This document shows, piece after piece, positions 20,865 to 30,234 of a stretch of DNA of 64,000 nucleotides; the stretch's first letter is position 1; every line of letters begins with the position of its first letter. The translations under genes and the position numbers were made by a program. The stretch is from assembly GCA_905221605.1 (NCBI GenBank), contig CAJNDS010002215.1, positions 406,001 to 470,000 on the forward strand, written 5' to 3'. Source of the stretch: Symbiodinium natans (taxonomy: Eukaryota; Sar; Dinophyceae; Suessiales; Symbiodiniaceae). The notes under the pieces were generated by a model, which was given only the letters and a program-made list of their open reading frames with translations, was not told the origin of the DNA and did no database searches.

Positions 20865-22566
20865 GCTGCTATTGCAGTCGGACTGTCGCCAAGGGCACTG
20901 GCATCGGGCCACCCGCCTGAGATGAAAGGAGAATCTGCGGCCATGGGAGAGGATCTCCTTCACACCGCTGGCCGGGTGTGGGGCGTGCGCGAGCCCAAAT
21001 GGAGGCACCTTTCTTGGCCATCGCGCTTGGGGCCGCAGCGTGTGACGGCGGAGCACATGGGCTAAAGCGTCCGCCGGGGGTGCTCATGCGTGGCTCCGTG
21101 AATCCCATGTGGAATTGCGGACAAGAGTGCAGGATAGCAGGGAAGGCCATCAGAGAGAAACTGCAGCACCGCGCTTGTCTCGATCCATGTGTTTTAATCA
21201 TTTTAATCTCCAAGATGGGGTGCACGACGGCCGCTTTTCCATCTGTGTAGCATGAGAGCTTTTTGGGCAGGTGCTCGGACGTTGACGTTATAGGCAAACA
21301 TTATGTGGGGTGCTGAAGCAGACACCTTGTGCAGAAGTGAACGCCTTTGGTTCACGTGGCGTGTTACTGCATGCTTCAGTCAAGGCATCGTCTTTCTCCG
21401 TGATGTGCGAACCAAGAAGCTGTTGCCATTGCGATCGCGAAGGTCACTGGCACCGGGCCACCCGCCTGAGATGTTCAAAGCTTCGCAGGTGCCTGCTCGC
21501 TCTACCCAAAGGAGAATCTGCGGCCATGGGAGAGGATCTCCTTCACACCGCTGGCCGGGTGTGGGGCGTGCGCGAGCCCAAATGGAGGCACCTTTCTTGG
21601 CCATCGCGCTTGGGGCCGCAGCGTGTGACGGCGGAGCACATGGGCTAAAGCGTCCGCCGGGGGTGCTCATGCGTGGCTCCGTGAATCCCATGTGGAATTG
21701 CGGACAAGAGTGCAGGATAGCAGGGAAGGCCATCAGAGAGAAACTGCAGCACCGCGCTTGTCTCGATCCATGTGTTTTAATCATTTTAATCTCCAAGATG
21801 GGGTGCACGACGGCCGCTTCTCCATCTGTGTAGCATGAGAGCTTTTTGGGCAGGTGCTCGGACGTTGACGGTTATAGGCAAACAATATGTGGGGTGCTGA
21901 AGCAGACACCGTGTGCAGAAGTGAACGCCTTTGGTTCACGTGGCGTGTTACTGCATGCTTCAGTCAAGGCATCGTCTTTCTCTGTGATGTGCGAACCAAG
22001 AAGCTGTTGCCATTGCGATCGCGAAGGTCACTGGCACCGGGCCACCCGTCTGAGATGTTCAAAGCTTCGCAGGTACCTGCTCGCTCTACCCAAAGGAGAA
22101 TCTGCGGCCATGGGAGAGGATCTCCTTCACACCGCTGGCCGGGTGTGGGGCGTGCGCGAGCCCAAATGGAGGCACCTTTCTTGGCCATCGCGCTTGGGGC
22201 CGCAGCGTGTGACGGCGGAGCACATGGGCTAAAGCGTCCGCCGGGGGTGCTCATGCGTGGCTCCGTGAATCCCATGTAGAATTGCGGACAAGAGTGCAGG
22301 ATAGCAGGGAAGGCCATCAGAGAAAAACTGCAGCACCGCGCTTGTCTCGATCCATGTGTTTTAATCTCCAAGATGGGGTGCACGACGGCCGCTTCTCCAT
22401 CTGTGTAGCATGAGAGCTTTTTGGGCAGGTGCTCGGACGTTGACGGTCAAACAATATGCAGGGTGCTGAAGCAGCCAACTTGTACAGAAGTGAACGCCTT
22501 TGGTTCACGTGGCGTGTTACATGCTTCAGTCAAGGCATCGTCTTTCTCCGTGATGTGCGAACCAAC
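20865..22566. repeat. 584-bp tandem repeat, about three copies
   Basis: The landmark GAATCTGCGGCC falls at 20931, 21514 and 22098, giving periods of 583 and 584 bp. Copies 2 and 3 are nearly identical. Copy 1 diverges at its left end and lacks about 34 bp present in the others. A fourth, partial unit stops at about 22566. Differences include a 9-bp deletion in copy 3 (about 22365) and TGG to TAG at about 22277. The minus frames 20869-21297, 21380-21808 and 21964-22383 remain open in every copy, whereas the plus frame is broken in copy 3. Confidence 0.95.
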
Positions 22567-22631
22567 AAAGGCTGTGCGTGGCTTTGGCAAGGAGTTTCGT
22601 AGCAATGTGCCAAGGCCTCAGCTGCACCACT

Positions 22632-22678
22632 GATATATATATATATATACTACATATATATATATATATATGTATATA
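22632..22678. repeat. (TA)n microsatellite upstream of an exon
   Basis: Two runs of alternating TA separated by CTACA. The tract ends 18 bp before the splice acceptor at 22691-22696, so it would lie at the 3' end of an intron. Confidence 0.9.
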
Positions 22679-22696
22679 GCTTTTTGTTTCTTTCAG

Positions 22697-22957
22697 ACAT
22701 CAATCACCTTTGTGATTTGCAAACTGGTGGAGCTGCAGCTGAAAGATCCAGATGTGCAGCCAGAGCTCCCAGGACTCGACAGTGTTGAGTTCAAGATTCC
22801 TCACCCGAGGCGACAGCTGGCCCAACGCGCTTCCTGCCGCCATGACCCAGTTAGGGAACAAAGGCGCTCTTCGGCCAAGATGTTACCAGATGCAGGGTGC
22901 GAACCCAGGGCTCTGTTCTGGTACCCTTTGAATCTCTTCGCCTTTCGATACCGGTAG
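22697..22957 (+). CDS. Candidate exon with strong acceptor, unrecognised
   Basis: A textbook 3' splice site (TTTTTGTTTCTTTCAG, AG at 22695-22696) opens directly into a protein-like frame: TSITFVICKLVELQLKDPDV, then PELPGLDSVEFKIPHPRRQL. It is open to TAG at 22955-22957, although the last third is less convincing and a donor may lie earlier. The start is a short hydrophobic beta-like strand followed by a charged linker. No domain is recognised. Confidence 0.45.
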   Translation, partial: TSITFVICKLVELQLKDPDVQPELPGLDSVEFKIPHPRRQLAQRASCRHDPVREQRRSSAKMLPDAGCEPRALFWYPLNLFAFRYR

Positions 22958-23390
22958 CCACTGCCAGCTCACTGAGAGACGATCCTGAAAAGTGTCAGAG
23001 CAAAATCTTAGCGCTCGACCGAACAGTTCGCCCAGTTACGCAACTGTCCAACTTAGGATTTGCTTCCCCTCCTGGAGTTCTTGCAGGTGGGCGATATCCA
23101 ACTTTAGTATGGCTGGGACTGGATATGTGGTTTCAACTATGGGTGTTCAATCAAATCTCGTTTCAAATTTCAAAGTCAGTCTCACAGAGTCAGAGAGAGA
23201 GAGAGAGGGAGGGGTTTTTCCCTCCTACCACCTTTTTTCCTAAAGGGACGTCCTTTTCGGCGATATCTCCTACTCCCTGGTGCATCTCTGTCATTTGTGG
23301 CTTGTCAGTGTCCGTGGTTTGGGGAGACCTGTCGCCTTACCGCGTTGGTTTCACGAACAGACAGCTCGCTAGAGCACGCCCATCTCGGTA
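22958..23390. other. Open frame without clear signals; (GA)n run
   Basis: A plus frame that began at 22897 in another register stays open to 23466, partly through a (GA)n microsatellite (23186-23213) and the hairpin element, so its length is repeat-driven. Its first 60 residues are moderately protein-like. Confidence 0.3.
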
Positions 23391-23457
23391 TGGAGCGTGC
23401 CCCTTGGGGCGACCTCCCTCGGGAGGTTATGCGCACTCAAGCAAGCAAGCAAGCAAG
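23391..23457 (+). repeat. Twin-hairpin element with (AAGC)n tail, copy 1
   Basis: GGAGCGTGCCCC is followed by two adjacent short hairpins and then (AAGC)5. Hairpin 1 (23399-23410) is GCCCC-TT-GGGGC. Hairpin 2 (23411-23428) is GACCTCCC-TC-GGGAGGTT. The layout and sequence match a second copy at 24076-24166. Confidence 0.85.
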
Positions 23458-23459
23458 GG

Positions 23460-24075
23460 GTTCTAATTAGGTGCAAGTGTATCCGTCTCAAACCGCTACC
23501 ATCTTGGACCACCCTTACCGGTGGCAATTCGACAGGCCGAAATGCCGATGCAAACGTAGACAATGCAGAACAGACCTCGCAATTTCCGTTCAAGTCTTTC
23601 AAAGCGCTAACTTCCGCTCAATTCGTTCAAACCGTTACTACCAGGCTCAGTCTCATGCGCAGCGAACTCAAGGTAACTGGCCGAATCACAAGGCAAGCTG
23701 TTGGTTGCACAGTGTACCCTTAAACACAACAGCCTGACAACAGCTCCTGACATAACACCCTGTAGTGGCCGTTAACCTGCACCTGAACAACAGAAAGATG
23801 GGACGAAAACAGAGGCAAACAAATGGCCTCAGGGAGCTGGCTTTTGCGATCGAAATTTCCCAACACCCCTTCAGAGCCCAGAGGCCGGGCGTATACGACC
23901 CGAAGCACAAATCGGGGATAATGGTGCTGAGTCAATGAACTCGAAAAGGGAACATAGTGTTGCATGTCCTTATCTCCCTCGTCCCCCTTATCGTAGCTTG
24001 CCTTGTTGCACACATTGTCCTCTCCCTGGTGTGACCGTTCCCCACCGAGCACCCGCCTCACACCGACTGACCCGG
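23460..24075. other. Spacer between hairpin copies; contested ORFs
   Basis: Plus frames (23397-23723 and 23471-23737) and a minus frame (23720-24166) are open. The codon character of 23470-23700 differs from its surroundings: short Thr/Ser/Arg-rich words and CCGNT-rich sequence. No motif such as a reverse-transcriptase box is visible. Confidence 0.35.
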
Positions 24076-24120
24076 TGGAGCGTGCCCCTCGGGGCGGCCT
24101 CCCGAGGGAGGCCATACGCA

Positions 24121-24166
<46 letters not shown>
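24076..24166 (+). repeat. Twin-hairpin element with (AAGC)n tail, copy 2
   Basis: The same order as copy 1: hairpin 1 (24084-24095) GCCCC-TC-GGGGC; hairpin 2 (24096-24113) GGCCTCCC-GA-GGGAGGCC; then twelve AAGC units. Relative to copy 1 the second stem differs at paired positions yet still pairs. Confidence 0.88.
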
Positions 24167-24167
<1 letters not shown>

Positions 24168-24773
24168 AGAGAGAGAGAGCGGGAGGGAGCGGAGACAGAG
24201 AGAGAGGAGAGGAGAAAGAAGGAGAGGAGAAATAAAGCGAGGAGGAAGACGGAGAGGAGGGGAGGGGAGGGAGGGGAGAGGAGAGGAGAGAAGGTGAGAG
24301 AAGGAGGGAGCGAGACCGGCCAACGAGATCGAGACCTACTACCAGATCGTGATCATGGCAGGGAGAAGACCGAGGCAATCGTCGCGCATGAAGCAGGGGG
24401 AACGGGAGGAGCAGCCAGCTCGGAGCAAGGAACAGACGGGGGCACACCACCCACGCCACCGACACAAGCCTGGCAACCCCCACCACCCAGCAGCCACCCA
24501 CCACCACAGACGATGAGGAGAAGGTGGGAAGCCCAAATGGGGATCGCCGCGAATAGGAGGCGGTCCAAGCAACGCCGGAGACTAGCCTTCGGCCAACGCA
24601 CCAGGAGGTCCAGGAGCGGGGGGTCCAGCCACCAGTACAAGCACCTCACAGCAGAGGAGGGGGGCGACGATGAGGAAAACCGGCGAAGACGTACTGAGCC
24701 CCCGGAAACCCTAGGACTGCTGAACGGAGGGGAAGAGCACAGGCGTAGACGAGCCCATGCGGGGATTGACTGA
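24167..24773. repeat. GA-rich purine tract and Arg-rich low-complexity ORF
   Basis: Positions 24167-24310 are almost pure purine on the plus strand. The plus frame runs to 24773 as an Arg/Glu/Pro-rich peptide of 256 codons that begins inside the (AAGC) repeat. Most of its length is composition-driven. Only the last 80 residues (for example QYKHLTAEEGGDDEENRRRR) could be real protein. Confidence 0.6.
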
Positions 24774-24779
24774 CGACGG

Positions 24780-25284
24780 GGGGACACTAGAAGTATTGGT
24801 AAAGGGCGGGAGTTTTGACTAGCAGTCGAGGAGGCAACCCAGTCTATCCTTGCATGGGGCAACAGCACAGTGGAGTTCGTAAGCCACCGTGGGGACCGGG
24901 GAGTTGCAGGCTTTGATTCCAGGTTGTCTGGGGCTGTGAATTCAGGTAGGCAGGGCTACTTCGGATAGGGGTTTGCAGCCTGTTTGAGACCACGGATGGC
25001 CTACCCGTCTCACAGCAACATTTTTCGGGGGCTAAAGGGCCGGTTCTAGGGGGGCACGTAGTCTAGGACCCTTGGAGCAACTCGCAAGAATGGCCCGGGA
25101 GGTTGTTACGTGTTGCCACTCGGGGAAGAAATGGAAGGGCATGGCGCGGGGCTTAGCGGGGGGCTTAGCGGGGGTGGGGCACTAAGGACTTCTAAGGAAT
25201 GGGTGAAAGGGAACAAGCGCCAAGCCTGACCACGTCCCCGAGACAAACTGAGGATCCCCGAATACCGGGGCAGGCGCACAGCCA
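24780..25284. other. No gene recognised
   Basis: G-rich sequence with frequent stops on both strands. A GGGGCTTAGCG word is duplicated at about 25149-25172. No coding frame stands out. Confidence 0.5.
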
Positions 25285-25324
25285 GGGGGTTCGCCCCCAC
25301 GCCCCCAAGAAAGAAAGAAAGAAG
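25285..25324 (+). repeat. GGGGG-TTCG-CCCCC hairpin with (AAGA)n tail
   Basis: A perfect 5-bp stem with a UUCG-type loop (25285-25298) is followed by ACGCCCCC and four to five AAGA units. The architecture, a GC hairpin then an AAGN tetranucleotide tail, echoes the elements at 23391 and 24076. Confidence 0.8.
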
Positions 25325-25366
25325 GAGTGAAGAAGAAGAGAGCTTGGGGATGCATTGGTCGAGTTA

Positions 25367-25735
25367 ATGCTGAGGGAGTTTCAGGCTGAGTTTTGGGCGG
25401 GAAGTTTCATATTGAGACCTTTCTTCGGGCGTGCTTCGTGCGTGGGGGGGTGCTCTCCACACCCAGCAGAAGAAGAGAAAGAGAAGGACAGCGAGGATAG
25501 CCTTCTCGCCGGCGAAACAGCGCATCATGCCGCAAAGTGTTCTGTGTTAACAAAACAGGAACTTCAAACTCTTTCCTTTTGCATCAGGCCCTGGCAGAAG
25601 AGCCTTTCAGTCGGCGGCTGCTGGTGGATGGATCGAAGAGGACGGCTCAGAACCTCGATATTCGCTGTCAAATCAGCCATGAGAGATGCAGTTTCGCATT
25701 GCCATGTGCCTGAGTTGGCAGACGCACCATCGTAG
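25367..25735 (+). CDS. 123-aa ATG-initiated ORF, unrecognised
   Basis: ATG at 25367 inside a frame open from 25355. Early residues include REFQAEFWAGSFILRPFFGR, followed by an acidic Glu/Lys stretch (AEEEKEKDSEDS). The C-terminal 50 codons overlap a different frame (25588-25713) that has a better splice acceptor, so the real exon may stop before 25580. Confidence 0.35.
   Translation: MLREFQAEFWAGSFILRPFFGRASCVGGCSPHPAEEEKEKDSEDSLLAGETAHHAAKCSVLTKQELQTLSFCIRPWQKSLSVGGCWWMDRRGRLRTSIFAVKSAMRDAVSHCHVPELADAPS
25588..25713 (+). CDS. Candidate exon with strong acceptor, unrecognised
   Basis: CTCTTTCCTTTTGCATCAG|G gives a textbook acceptor (AG 25586-25587). The following frame reads ALAEEPFSRRLLVDGSKRTA and stays protein-like to TGA at 25711-25713, with possible GT donors before it. 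It is in a different frame from the ORF at 25367-25735, and the two are alternatives over this stretch. Confidence 0.35.
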   Translation, partial: ALAEEPFSRRLLVDGSKRTAQNLDIRCQISHERCSFALPCA

Positions 25736-25774
25736 TTGCGATATTTGCCATATCAGCCCAAGTCATCTTCGCAG

Positions 25775-25882
25775 AGGAGCCGCTTCCTGCTGGCCCTCCT
25801 GGAGCGCCAGCCGGAGATTCTGGCGGCTCTCGTTGAGGTTGGAATAGACTTTGGAGGCTTCGAGACATTCTCGATTGATTGA
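25775..25882 (+). CDS. Candidate exon, helical peptide
   Basis: CTTCGCAG|A acceptor (AG 25773-25774), then RSRFLLALLERQPEILAALV, a clear amphipathic helix. It is either cut at a GTTGGA donor (25838) or read on to TGA at 25880-25882. A Pro/Gly-rich alternative frame overlaps it. It may belong to the same gene as 25588-25713, but no donor/acceptor phase match was found. Confidence 0.33.
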   Translation, partial: RSRFLLALLERQPEILAALVEVGIDFGGFETFSID

Positions 25883-26100
25883 AGGTCGTTCAATTGACAC
25901 CAAAATCCTGCTATCGGCAAGAGAGGGTCTGTCCCACCGAGGGTGATGACGTGCGTGCTATACAACTGATTGCCAGTGACCCTTTTTGCTTGGAGGCCGT
26001 TCGACGCTCAGCCAATGAGGCAACGCTGGCCACTGCAGCTTCGTGGCTGCGGGCCCAAAGTCTTTACGAGGCCGGCGCTGCTCTGACCCGACTCAGCTGA

Positions 26101-26730
26101 GCGTGTAAACTGGAACCTCCCTCAGAGGAGTGGCTGCCAATGGTTGGCGTTGGTGCACCCGCGACAGGTGCGGACATTTCATTTTGATGAGACGGCGCAG
26201 TGGAGCTTCTTGTAACTTGTGACCTGAGACAACGCGATCGCCGAAATACAAGGCTGAATGAGAAAACATGGGGTCCAGGACATGACCTTTCCACTAAATG
26301 TGGAAAAAATGAGGGCCATTTAGAATATGATCGTTTCACTGAATGTGTAAAAAAAATGAGGGCCATGTTGCCATGTTGTACAGCTAACGGGAAGCAGGGG
26401 TCTGGATAGCAAAAGGAGCAATCTACAACGGCCCTGTGCCTCAATCCAGCTGCTTGCCAAGATACCCTTGCCAGAATGCGCAACCGGCGCCCCAAGTCCC
26501 TTTCCAAACATAGAGAGAAATAGGGCAGGGCAGGGGTGCGGGCGAGCGTAAGAGTTCGCCCTGAAAGTCCTCAGAGGAGAGGAATGTGACGAAGAAAGCG
26601 AAGATTTTGTGCCTAAGAGTCTGTGTGTCTCTGTGACTCTGTGTGTGTGTGTGTGCGTTTTTTCGTGACATTGGCAAACTAGCAGTCGCCACAGGCGTGC
26701 ACGCAGCGCTGACAACTTTGAGCCCCATAT
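26101..26730. other. No gene recognised; short imperfect direct repeat
   Basis: A roughly 29-bp unit ending AAAAAATGAGGGCCAT occurs at 26291-26319 and 26335-26365. A (GT)n run lies at 26638-26656. Frames on the minus strand (26064-26507, 26320-26836) are not distinctive. Confidence 0.45.
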
Positions 26731-27039
26731 TCAATGGCGAGGCAGGCACGCTTGCTGTGTTCTGCTTGTATACGCAGAACAGAACAGCTTTGAAGTAAGC
26801 ATGATGTATATGAAGGCTACAGTAAAGCTCACACATGTTGCCAGGGTAACGAATGCGTCACATAGACGAATAGGCTGCTGTTCAGTGTGAGGTTCTTCGC
26901 GTTGCCAAGCTCGAGCTGGGACTTCCCGTTGCTTGGGCTGCAAAGCCGGCTCAGGAAAACACGATGAAACCAGGGCTTGCGGGGGGAAGAAGTGGTGCGT
27001 GACATGATGCGACATTTTACAGCTTTCAGAGTCTACCAT
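26731..27039 (-). CDS. Possible single-span membrane protein, about 102 aa
   Basis: Minus frame with ATG at 27039-27037, beginning MVDSESCKMSHHV. A polar, Pro/Gln/Glu-rich middle is followed by a hydrophobic segment (FVTLATCVSFTVAFIYIML) near the C-terminus. No family is recognised. The overlapping plus strand has only short frames. Confidence 0.35.
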   Translation of the reverse strand: MVDSESCKMSHHVTHHFFPPQALVSSCFPEPALQPKQREVPARAWQREEPHTEQQPIRLCDAFVTLATCVSFTVAFIYIMLTSKLFCSAYTSRTQQACLPRH

Positions 27040-27057
27040 TTTCAAAGTTTACTGCAG

Positions 27058-27249
27058 CTCATTCCGTGCAATCTCGAGGCACTGGAAGCCTGTGCGGCCC
27101 TCGTTTCTGCAGCGCTGCCTCTGGCGATTCCCGTGGAGCCCGAACGGACCTCAGCCAGACGTCACAAAGGCCCTGAAATTTCGGGGTGCTTCGCGTTTGA
27201 ATCTAGAAGGCGTAGACCTTGTTTTGGTGTCTTCGTGCTTGGAGGATGA
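27058..27249 (+). CDS. Candidate exon, unrecognised, two competing frames
   Basis: The TTTACTGCAG acceptor (AG 27056-27057) opens into LIPCNLEALEACAALVSAAL, continuing to TGA at 27247-27249. A second frame in the same stretch ends NLEGVDLVLVSSCLEDELHH before TGA at about 27289. The two would need a +1 shift or a small intron to be one protein. Confidence 0.28.
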   Translation, partial: LIPCNLEALEACAALVSAALPLAIPVEPERTSARRHKGPEISGCFAFESRRRRPCFGVFVLGG

Positions 27250-27641
27250 ACTGCACCATGCGGCACAGGAAATTCCACGAGAAATTGACTGAGTGACTTT
27301 GCCTCCTGGGCTTCCTTGAGACATGTTCTCAGCTGTTCTCATACGTTTCATGCTTTCAAAACCAACCTCCCAATGACAAGCCTCAGGCGGAGCTCCTCCA
27401 GCGCTAGAATTCGGGGATAGGGCCCAAACTGTGGGCAGGACTTGAATTCGCTGCATCTGCAGCGCTCCTCCCCCAACGGGCTGATCGAAGATTTAGGCCC
27501 ATGCACCTCTAGAGTAAACTATAGAGGCCACCTCGGCTATGGATCCGCGGCTTCAGCCAGAGAGGACATCGGTGCCGCAAAGCGCTGTGCTTAGCCCGCT
27601 GAGGTTATTGTTCTTTTCAGCATGTCGCCTTTGGTCTGTAG

Positions 27642-27839
27642 GTGGAATCAGAGTTCCAGCCAACCACCAAAGCCACTGTACTCAGAAGAAGAGGCAGTCC
27701 GAGCCCAGAAGTGACAGAACTTGACAGAAGTCAACTGAACCAGCAGGATCCTTGGATCCCTCCTGGGCGCCCTGGGAGAACTTGCTCGCAGCCTCCCCCA
27801 ACCTGGCCGGGCTGGTGCTTTGGGTGCTTCGGCTCCGAG
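27642..27839 (+). CDS. Candidate exon, unrecognised
   Basis: The GGTCTGTAG|G acceptor (AG 27640-27641) reads into VESEFQPTTKATVLRRRGSP and VTELDRSQLNQQDPWIPPG. It can end at GAG|GTGTTC (donor 27840). From 27751, after CAACTGAACCAGCAG, another frame reads SLDPSWAPWENLLAASPNL and is equally attractive, so part of this could be intron plus a second exon. Confidence 0.38.
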
Positions 27840-28030
27840 GTGTTCTTCATCTGGCCTTTGACTGCCATAAGTGATCAAGAATTTCCATGTGCTTTCAGTC
27901 TAGTCTGTGGTCATGTGCTCCCCCACCCGCCACCCCGCACGGAGGCTCAGTTGCAATGATGGCATAGGCTGAAATGGAGCCCAGTGTCCCCACCTGCCGT
28001 AGAAAGGCACACAGGACACCTGACATTTGA

Positions 28031-28254
28031 ACCTCCAATCTTGTCCGTATTGAGAAGCTGATTTTGAAGACCGCTGCGCCACGATCCTCTTCCAAGGATG
28101 TGAAGCGGATGCGTCGGATGTTGCTGGAGAGCCTTGGATTCCTGCCAGACATGTTTGACATGTGGGAACGACTTCTGAGAGGCGAGTTTTCTGATGATTC
28201 TGTATATGCTTTATTTCTGCAGCCCTATGGTGCTCCACAACACCGAGCTTTCAG
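28031..28254 (+). CDS. Candidate exon, unrecognised, strongly coding-like
   Basis: Open from after TGA 28028-28030, reading RMRRMLLESLGFLPDMFDMW and LLRGEFSDDSVYALFLQPYG. A donor TTCAG|GTGCTC (28255) ends it in good context. Residue order suggests a helical, globular segment. No family is recognised. It lies downstream of, and co-directional with, 27642-27839, so both could be one gene. Confidence 0.42.
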
Positions 28255-28264
28255 GTGCTCTTGA

Positions 28265-29150
28265 CAGTGCTCCACTCGGCTTTCTCCCTGCCAATGATGC
28301 CGCTCGGACGCTCTGTAGACTGGGGAGTGCCAGGGGCTTTGAGGGCCAATGCGAGCACATGGATGACAAAACCAGGGTCTCTGAATGCCCCCGAAGAGAT
28401 TTGGCCAAGATGCAAAACTTCCCACATAGTCGGGGCGGAGGCGAGTTCAAACCTAAAGATGCTCAGGCAAAAGCCATGCATGGTCCTGCCCCGAGCCCCT
28501 GGCACAAAAAAAAAAAACATCCAAACTTGTGCGAATAAGGCTGTGTTCGGCAACACTCCGCCCAGTTCTCGTTGAGATGGGTGTCCTGGCTGACCTGTGG
28601 CGAGGGTTGAAGATTCGTTGTGTTTTGTCACCACGTAATACAGCATTGAGCTTGACTGTCTAAGAAGGTTAAGGTTTTTCTTTAAATTTCTTTAGGCTGC
28701 ATGCATTAGAGCCGTCAGCATTGAGCTTGCTCTCTAGAGGTATGAGGCTGCTCATGGCAACGGGGCCCAGCGGTGGAGTCGAGGCGGCAGAAGAAACTTG
28801 GGTGTGTCCCTGGCATTGAATGTCAGCAAGCCAAGGCCACCTCAACCATCATTCTGAATCATTCTGGCTCATGAGTTTCGGAAGCCGATCCCCTGAGTGC
28901 AAACACATCACCGCAGCATCGACGCGGCTTCACAATACCCATCCGCCGTATGCAAACCTCTACACGTAGCTGCATTCGTCACAAGGTGACATCGCCCTCC
29001 GAAGCACGCATTGCTCAGCACAAGTGTCTACCAAATATCTAATCCACGACTGCCACGCATCGACCTGCATGTCAACAAAGACGTCACAGGTGGACGTGGA
29101 AGGTGGTCTACTGGGTCGAGCCTTCGATGCTTGGGAGGCGCGGTGAGGCG
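28265..29150. other. No gene called; contested ORFs to 28646
   Basis: The plus (28255-28575) and minus (28251-28646) frames overlap fully and neither has splice support. Positions 28650-29150 hold nothing distinctive. Confidence 0.4.
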
Positions 29151-29152
29151 GT

Positions 29153-29443
29153 TTAGGTTTGCAGGCTTTTGCCGGAGTACGTGCACCTCACCATGAAGTG
29201 AAGCAGAGGCCCAGCCTCACGTAATTTTGAGGCCCATGAAGCCTTAAGAGGTCTTAGCCAACGGCCTTCGCTCCGAGCCAGCCTCCGCCCCACTTGATGC
29301 TGCTGCGGCCACGGCTTATTCCCAGATCCATGGCGCAGAAGTTGAATATAAGGCTGAGTTGACAGTTGACAGGAGCTTTCAGCTCTGTGCAGAGAAGCCT
29401 GAGGCCAGAAGAACAGGAGGCATCTCTGGAACCTATGGTCCAT
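29153..29443 (-). CDS. Possible 96-aa ORF, unrecognised
   Basis: Minus frame with ATG at 29443-29441 (MDHRFQRCLLFFWPQASLH). The basic C-terminal half (RSEGRWLRPLKASWASKLRE) reads like protein, and the frame ends at TAA 29153-29155. No domain is recognised. Confidence 0.33.
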   Translation of the reverse strand: MDHRFQRCLLFFWPQASLHRAESSCQLSTQPYIQLLRHGSGNKPWPQQHQVGRRLARSEGRWLRPLKASWASKLREAGPLLHFMVRCTYSGKSLQT

Positions 29444-29800
29444 GTATGTCCATGTCAATGTTCTGGGGCTGCAAATTGGCTTCTTGATGCTTGAGCTTCA
29501 GATCCTTTACCCGCTCCTAAGGCTCGGTACAGGAAGCTCAGGGCATTGCCTGTAAATGCTGTATCAGATGATGCGACTGAGGCTCCTCAGCGCCCTACCG
29601 CTGGCTCTCAAGCTGCCGCCAGACTTGTGGCTTGCTTCAGACACGACGGCGGGCCGTCGTTTGGGTAATCTCCTTGAATCTCCTTGAATCTCCTTCCGGT
29701 AGTTGTTGAAGCTTCGCGTGCCCGCTTCGGCCGTGCTTACATGTGCAAGCAGCTGGGAGCGGTGTAGGCCCTCGACCGAGCAAGGCTGGAAGAAGCAAAA

Positions 29801-30121
29801 ATGGAATCTGAAAAAGCCGACGTCCATTTCGAGAATTGCGCCCATCTTCAACCAACCAAGGCGTCTGTGTCAAACCTAGACGCTCATGGAAGCCCTGCCT
29901 TGAGAGCCGGCGAACACAGGGGAAAGCAACGAGGAGAACAAAGAGGCTCCCCCCGAGTTCCAAAGCTCCTCCGGCTTCTGTGTGACTCCGTGAAAGATTG
30001 GCTCGCGCTGGGGACGTTCAGGCCTGCGCTTATCTTAAGTCTTAGCAGATTCCCCCGGAATTCAGGTAGCGCCTGTTCTAGTCGCCAACCGGCCAGAGGT
30101 ATAGTAGGGAGCTTCACTTGA
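29801..30121 (+). CDS. 106-aa ATG-initiated ORF, unrecognised
   Basis: ATG at 29801; the hydrophilic start MESEKADVHFENCAHLQPT is followed by an Arg/Gln/Gly-rich linker and a hydrophobic-basic stretch (KLLRLLCDSVKDWLALGTF). A minus frame (29637-29963, 108 codons, with a signal-peptide-like start) overlaps its first half. I favour the plus strand because of the ATG and composition. Confidence 0.38.
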   Translation: MESEKADVHFENCAHLQPTKASVSNLDAHGSPALRAGEHRGKQRGEQRGSPRVPKLLRLLCDSVKDWLALGTFRPALILSLSRFPRNSGSACSSRQPARGIVGSFT

Positions 30122-30234
30122 GCATCGGGCACAACTTGTGTAGTTCCAATCTTGTCTTGACGTTGCCTTCCGGGTTTTGCACTTTTCCTCGAAAGCAGTG
30201 GGGGGGCCCACCCTAAACTTCTACGTTCGGGCTC

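Noticed and set aside
21303-22279. Plus-strand 176- and 130-codon ORFs of the 584-bp repeat as paralogous genes
   Set aside because: The frame is broken by TAG in copy 3 and absent in copy 1, and the peptide lacks protein-like order.
24119-24166. (AAGC)n and other tandem arrays as a CRISPR array
   Set aside because: There is no repeat/spacer alternation, and the sequence is eukaryotic.
24003-24773. 256-codon Arg/Glu-rich ORF as a full gene
   Set aside because: Its first two thirds are the AAGC and GA repeats translated. Only the last part might be real.
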